Shown here in pieces: positions 60,101-64,000 of a DNA stretch of 64,000 nucleotides. The translations under genes were made by a program, and so were the position numbers. How positions within the stretch are numbered: position 1 is the first letter of the stretch; each line of letters begins with the position of its first letter. The notes below the pieces were generated by a model. That model made no database searches and had not been told where the DNA came from. It saw only the letters and a list, made by a program, of their open reading frames with translations. The DNA comes from Eucalyptus grandis (Eukaryota > Streptophyta > Magnoliopsida > Myrtales > Myrtaceae), in contig NC_052616.1 of NCBI RefSeq assembly GCF_016545825.1, positions 372,001 to 436,000 of the forward strand, written 5' to 3'.

Positions 60101-60237
60101 CAATGCCTTTACTTATCGAATGTCATCTTTGCATGCAACAGGCTGGTGTTACGGATGTGCAGCTTCTTTCACATGGATTTCTTTCCTGTGGGGGGGATGG
60201 CTCTGTAAAGCTGGTTGGACTGAAAGATTATGTATGA
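45157..60237 (+). CDS. WD40/Rav1-domain protein (DmX/rabconnectin-3-like; RAVE subunit homologue), 16 exons
   Basis: Relatives of yeast Rav1 and animal DmX/rabconnectin-3 promote assembly of the vacuolar H+-ATPase; the same role here is inferred. Exons: 45157-45520, 46441-49149, 50718-51165, 51910-52138, 52469-52633, 52799-53071, 53180-53425, 53601-53987, 54089-55510, 55650-55706, 56132-56515, 57144-57367, 57857-57990, 59446-59715, 59796-59974, 60142-60237. All introns fit GT-AG, phases match at each junction, and the sum is 7587 nt (2528 residues plus stop). WD40-like repeats occupy the amino part (VEVVKWTGSGDGIIAGG; TCCLDGTVRLWSE). The Rav1p_C-type domain covers about 1030-1480 (DCALLYVSLNRLQVLAGLFK; AFFLLGGDISSAVTVC), and carboxyl WD40 repeats run from about 2190 to the end (FLTGSKDGDVKLWD; CGGDGSVKL). 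The start is MPEPDSAAVAAVDP in GC-rich exon 1; an out-of-frame ATG lies upstream at 45039. Length fits the Arabidopsis homologue as I recall it. Confidence 0.93.
58012..58959. mobile_element. Mutator-like non-autonomous element in intron 13 of the Rav1-like gene
   Basis: Inverted ends CCTGGAGTGTCAAAAC (58035) and GTTTTGACACTCCAGG (ending 58938) extend inwards as a long imperfect inverted repeat of about 75-100 bases (AAGTGACACTTAAGTG-type words). Nine-base direct repeats GAAAATATG / GAAAATATA (one mismatch) flank a 930-base body, as expected of Mutator-type elements. It has no transposase. The core contains a SINE and a GC-rich hairpin-like block (about 58320-58400). Confidence 0.7.
58450..58669 (+). 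mobile_element. tRNA-derived SINE nested in the Mutator-like element
   Basis: It has RNA polymerase III promoter boxes: A-box-like GGGCAGCTCAGTTGGTG at about 58458 and B-box-like GGTCGAGAGTTCGAGCCC at about 58499. The body is about 150 bases and ends in a poly(A) tail of about 18 (58652-58669). Possible short target repeats (TAATTTA) flank it. Same orientation as the host gene. Confidence 0.8.
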
Positions 60238-61736
60238 GGGACGTGCTGAAGGTGCAGAACTATTTCTGCAAGGGATACATCATCTCTAGATGGGGTGAAT
60301 TCAAATACTTCATACGGGCTTTATCGTCAACAGTCACAACTGCAGCTATGCACTGTCTTCCCATTGTTCAGCACCTAAAGGATGGACCGTAGCAAGCAAA
60401 CTTCTTTTTAGATTATTCTGGGGAAGTTAAAAGTTTTTACCAAAGCAACCAGTTCATCCAGAATGGAATTCGATCAGAGCACGGGAGGAAAGAGCCATAT
60501 TATGTAGACACATTCGCAGTGCTTCGTTTGATCATCTTTTCCCTTGGCAGTGATGTTCATAAATCACATTGCATACGCAGGACAATGGTTCCTAATTCCT
60601 ATTTGAAGTGTATAATAGTTTGTTGTTGATCAAAAAGCGTGAGCATGCATCATTTGGGTGCAAATGTAATTTTTTCCCCCACAGAGCAGTGTCCATATGT
60701 AACTTTCTTGATAAAGCAACTTTATACGAAGAAAGAATTGTGATTAACTCTCTCGTAGTCGTCTTATGCAGTTGATTCCTAAAGAGGAAAACAGGAAGGA
60801 AAACAAAGTGAACTGACTTCTGCGCAAAACCTGATGAGCGAGGATAATGAACGTCAGTCATTAAGCTGATTTCCATTCGGCCTCTTATGCACATAAAATA
60901 TGTACGATTTGCAGAAGCTGGTTCGCAAGACAACTGCTGGTATAGAGGAAGGTCATTTCCTAAATCATTTATCTTCCACAAAAACAAACGGAGCAAAGAA
61001 ACAAATTTCCTCTTGACACAAAACTCTCATCAATTTATTGCTATATGATAATCAAATTGGAGATGAAAAACTGGAATATTGTCATGTTTTTTGTCAAATG
61101 ATACGATTTATATCAATAATCTCTATCTTATTTAATCAACCTTTCATTGATGCGGTGTATCAAGATGGGGTTGTTCTTCACATTTTTACTTGTTAAATAC
61201 ATATTAGATATACGTGACATGTGATGCCAGGACTATTATTTTTTGAAGAAATTACTTTTTCTTTATCGAATTTATCTTTTTTTGCTCGCCATATTAGATC
61301 ATTTTATCAAATTAAGGTGAAAGGAATTTATTTGACAACGAAATTATCCCTTTTTGATTGAATTTTTCATGAACTGTTGTTGATTTCTTCACAAAGTAGA
61401 CAAATATGAATTTCGTTTACAACATTTATCAATTTCATAGGATTTTTTTTTTATGTGAGTAGATATTTTTATATTTAATTTTACCTATAATTGCTCATCT
61501 TTTGGTTGTAATTTAACATTATAAAATGAACGTATGTGTGAATCAATTCACTTTGCTATTGCCCGACACATTTTAATGGTAAATATGAGTTGTTGTCGTA
61601 ATCCTCTCATTGTAATAGACGGAAATTAAAACTTCTGTATAAGCTATTGCGTCACCATCTAAATAAGGACACAATGAGAGGATTTATACAAGTTTCCTAC
61701 GATGTATGGTATTAATGCACTTTTTTTTTAGGCAAA
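60238..61736. other. 3' untranslated region of the Rav1-like gene and intergenic sequence
   Basis: The transcript end should lie in the first few hundred bases; I cannot fix the poly(A) site. The rest is AT-rich and holds no recognisable gene. Confidence 0.45.
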
Positions 61737-61752
61737 TAACGACATCGAGATA
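61737..61752. repeat. left target-site duplication of a SINE
   Basis: TAACGACATCGAGATA, matched at 61992-62007 with a single change. Confidence 0.85.
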
Positions 61753-61991
61753 CTCACCTGGGCAGCATAGTTGGTTGAGATATTTCCTTCAGCGAAGGAG
61801 GTCAAGGGTTCGAAACCCTGCATTATTAGTGATTAAAGCGAGGGCCCGGTGGGGGTTGCTGGGTCAGTTTCTCCCGAGGTATAATAGCTATTAGGCCTCT
61901 ACCGCGGAGGCCCGTGAGACCCTAAATCGGTGTAAGTTGACAAGGATAGGTTTCGATGAATCCTCGGTCACAAAAAAAGAAAAGAAAAGAT
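61753..61991 (+). mobile_element. tRNA-derived SINE with 16-bp target duplication
   Basis: It has an A-box-like GCAGCATAGTTGGTTGAG and a B-box-like GGTCAAGGGTTCGAAACCC about 45 bases apart, as in tRNA genes. A unique body of about 170 bases and an A-rich tail (61971-61988) follow. Flanking 16-bp repeats differ at one base, so insertion is fairly recent. Its 3' end (GATGAATCCTCGGTCAC before the A tail) resembles that of the SINE in intron 13 (GTGGATCCTCGATTACCC), so the two belong to related families. Confidence 0.88.
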
Positions 61992-62007
61992 TAATGACAT
62001 CGAGATA
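61992..62007. repeat. right target-site duplication of the SINE
   Basis: TAATGACATCGAGATA, one mismatch to the left copy. Confidence 0.85.
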
Positions 62008-62733
62008 ATTATTGTTAGTCAAAAAGCGTTCTACATAAAAGATTTAGATTTTTTCCACGGCATCACACCGTTCCTTTCTGGTTCACATGATTTCAGTCAA
62101 CAAGCAATGGTTGATGACCAAGTTAAAGCTCCCACAGAAATACGCTCATTGTAATAACAAATCTATTCCTCCCAATGCTTTGGGAAGGGAAACCACTTGG
62201 GAAGAAAAAAAGCCGTACAAGTAGAGGGGTTCTTGACGTCGGTATTGTGTTTGTTGATGATTGATTTCTACACAAGATTTCCTAGAAAAAACATGCCTTC
62301 AACAACCAAAAAAAGTAAAAAAGAAAAAAAAAGAATTTGACGGTAGTGTCCACTTTAATGATTGATATCCTCTGGCTCATAGTAAAACCTCGGGCGGTGG
62401 TTGCTTTCCCAGCTCATGTGCGTATATTACATTCATATCGCGCATTCTGTTTGTGTCGAAACCAGTAATCTAATTCCTAGTTGCGTGCTAGTTCCTTAAT
62501 CCGGATCCCCCCAACCGATGATGTCCATGTCGTTTTCTTCCATCAAAACGTGGACCACAGAACGACCAACCTCTCTGTTTAGGCAGACGCCATTCGCACG
62601 GGGAAAGGAGGAGACTTGCTGCATAAACCCCCTCCGGAAAAAAAAAAAAGCCAAGTTTATGCAAAGCTGTGATTTCTAAATGCAGCCTTAGTCATAGACT
62701 CATAGCGCCCACAGCTCGGGAAAAGTGAAAAAG

Positions 62734-62771
<38 letters not shown>

Positions 62772-62900
62772 TGGGGGTGGGAAGGAATTGCTGATCCCGT
62801 AATCTAGTGCTCTCAAAAAGATTATTTTATTGATTATTGAGGTGGAGTGTCGTGAATTGGAAGCGTGAGATCAGATAGTTTTTGCTTTTCTTTTGCATAA
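62008..62900. other. intergenic sequence with long poly(T) tract
   Basis: It includes an uninterrupted T run of about 33 (62738-62770) followed by GTGGGGGTGGG. No gene is seen. Confidence 0.5.
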
Positions 62901-63242
62901 GACAAGATTTAAGGAGTGGGAGACGTGGTAAACAGCCGGCCGTGACGACTTGGCTGAGCGTAAAACCAAGAGGAAAGTGCGATCGAAAATCGATGCAGTA
63001 ACTGCAAAAAGAGAGAGGCGGAGGGAGGGGCGGCTGACACGACCCTTTCAGTGTCGGACAAGCGTCGTCTTCGCCTTCGTCTCCGATTCCGAGTTCGGGA
63101 AGTTACCATCTCGATCTTCATCAAATCGGTTTCTTTTCTCCCTCCGACTTCATCCTCCACGTCTTCGCTTGCAATCATACACAGATCTCCAGCTCCCCAC
63201 CTGTCCACCCCAGATCTAATCCACCTCTCTCTTACCCATGTA

Positions 63243-63274
<32 letters not shown>

Positions 63275-64000
63275 TTCCATCTGGGTGTCTTTGCTTTTAT
63301 TGAAGTTTTGATCTTTTTGATTGGCTCTGCTTGAGAACTCAAGCTCGACAGTTGATCTGAGGGATCTTGCCAAGTGACGGGTGTGGCCTGAGTTTTATCG
63401 TCTGGAGTGTTTGATTGTGTTCCTGGTACATATGCATCTTTGCTCTTGCTTTATCGGATGGATGTCGCTTTCCTGTTTTTCTCTTAAGGTTGGGATGCGT
63501 ATCTTTTCTTAGATGAGCATCTCCGATGCCTCCTACTTTGTCTGCTCTTTTGGTCGGCCGCGGCATATTTTGGGATTTGGGTATTTGGCGTGAACTGATT
63601 GGGCGGTGAGCTCATGTCTGCACATGCGTTTGTCCGATCAAATTTGGGAAGTAAACCTGCCGTAATCTGAAATTTCGGTTTGGATCATGAGTTCTCCCCT
63701 GTTCAGCTAATTAACTGACTGGTTCCCTTAGCTTCGCCATGGTTGTTCCCCTATTTCGATCACGACCATCTTCTTTCGACCCTCGCTAACATTTGCGATC
63801 TGTAAAGTGACATGCTTCCCGCCAGTTGTTTTTCCTTATGGCTGATTTAACCATGAATTTTGAGTTCTTCCTATGCAAGTTGCCTTGCCGTCTCCGAAAA
63901 CTACATGCTTTAAGGACACATATTTGTTGAGTTACGTCAGCTCGTGTTCATGCGTATATCATGATGGAGCTTTTCCTTGGGGAGCAGCTTTGCATTTGCA
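62901..64000 (+). promoter_or_regulatory. probable promoter and untranslated leader of a gene continuing off the window
   Basis: From about 63050 base composition shifts to the pyrimidine-rich character of plant leaders, with a (CT)12-like run at 63241-63267 followed by a T run. After it comes moderately AT-rich, T-biased DNA typical of a first intron. Short open frames in the region (such as 63051-63311) are low-complexity and look spurious. No coding exon is visible before the window ends. The minus strand is also possible. Confidence 0.35.

Noticed and set aside
63051..63311. 86-codon frame near the right edge
   Set aside because: Arg-rich then Ser/Leu/Phe run from a CT microsatellite; better explained as an untranslated leader.

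Overview
This is nuclear DNA from a flowering plant, almost certainly a woody eudicot. The evidence is spliced genes with GT-AG introns, plant L1 and Ty1/copia retrotransposons, tRNA-derived SINEs, a plant-type laccase and a nuclear copy of chloroplast DNA. I cannot fix the species. Myrtales (for example Eucalyptus relatives) is a guess from general character only.

The left half (1-33.7 kb) is repeat-rich and has no intact gene that I can support. From left to right it holds simple repeats and unassigned sequence; a worn Ty3/gypsy pol relic near 4.8-5.4 kb; a large imperfect AT-rich palindrome built of short degenerate repeats (about 6.3-7.7 kb); a nearly full-length L1-type LINE with a 13-bp target duplication (7994-13707); and a truncated repeat with a GC-rich core (14.0-15.04 kb). 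After these comes a chloroplast insertion covering psaB 5' end, psaA and ycf3 in organellar order. A 10.6-kb Sirevirus-like Ty1/copia element (15187-25793, 5-bp target duplication) splits that insertion inside psaA. The copia element itself carries a solo LTR of another family (21720-22804, 5-bp target duplication) inside its envelope-like region. The order of events is therefore: chloroplast insertion, then copia insertion into it; separately, the solo LTR entered the copia lineage or this copy.

The right half is genic. A six-exon laccase lies on the minus strand (33742-36348; about 572 residues; all four copper motifs present). A small minus-strand gene with a proline-rich segment, structure uncertain, lies at about 39.3-40.7 kb. 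A sixteen-exon plus-strand gene (45157-60237) encodes a WD40/Rav1-domain protein of about 2528 residues, the plant relative of DmX/rabconnectin-3 and yeast Rav1, expected to act in V-ATPase assembly and endomembrane acidification. Its exon lengths sum to an exact multiple of three. Intron 13 holds a Mutator-like non-autonomous element that itself holds a SINE. A second SINE with a clear target duplication lies downstream. The last kilobase looks like the leader of another gene running out of the window.

The neighbouring laccase and Rav1-like genes recall, from memory, the Arabidopsis pair AT2G46570 (LAC6) and AT2G46560, so this may be conserved local gene order. I found no wholly new system. 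The most notable content is the nested, datable stack of insertions around the chloroplast-derived block.
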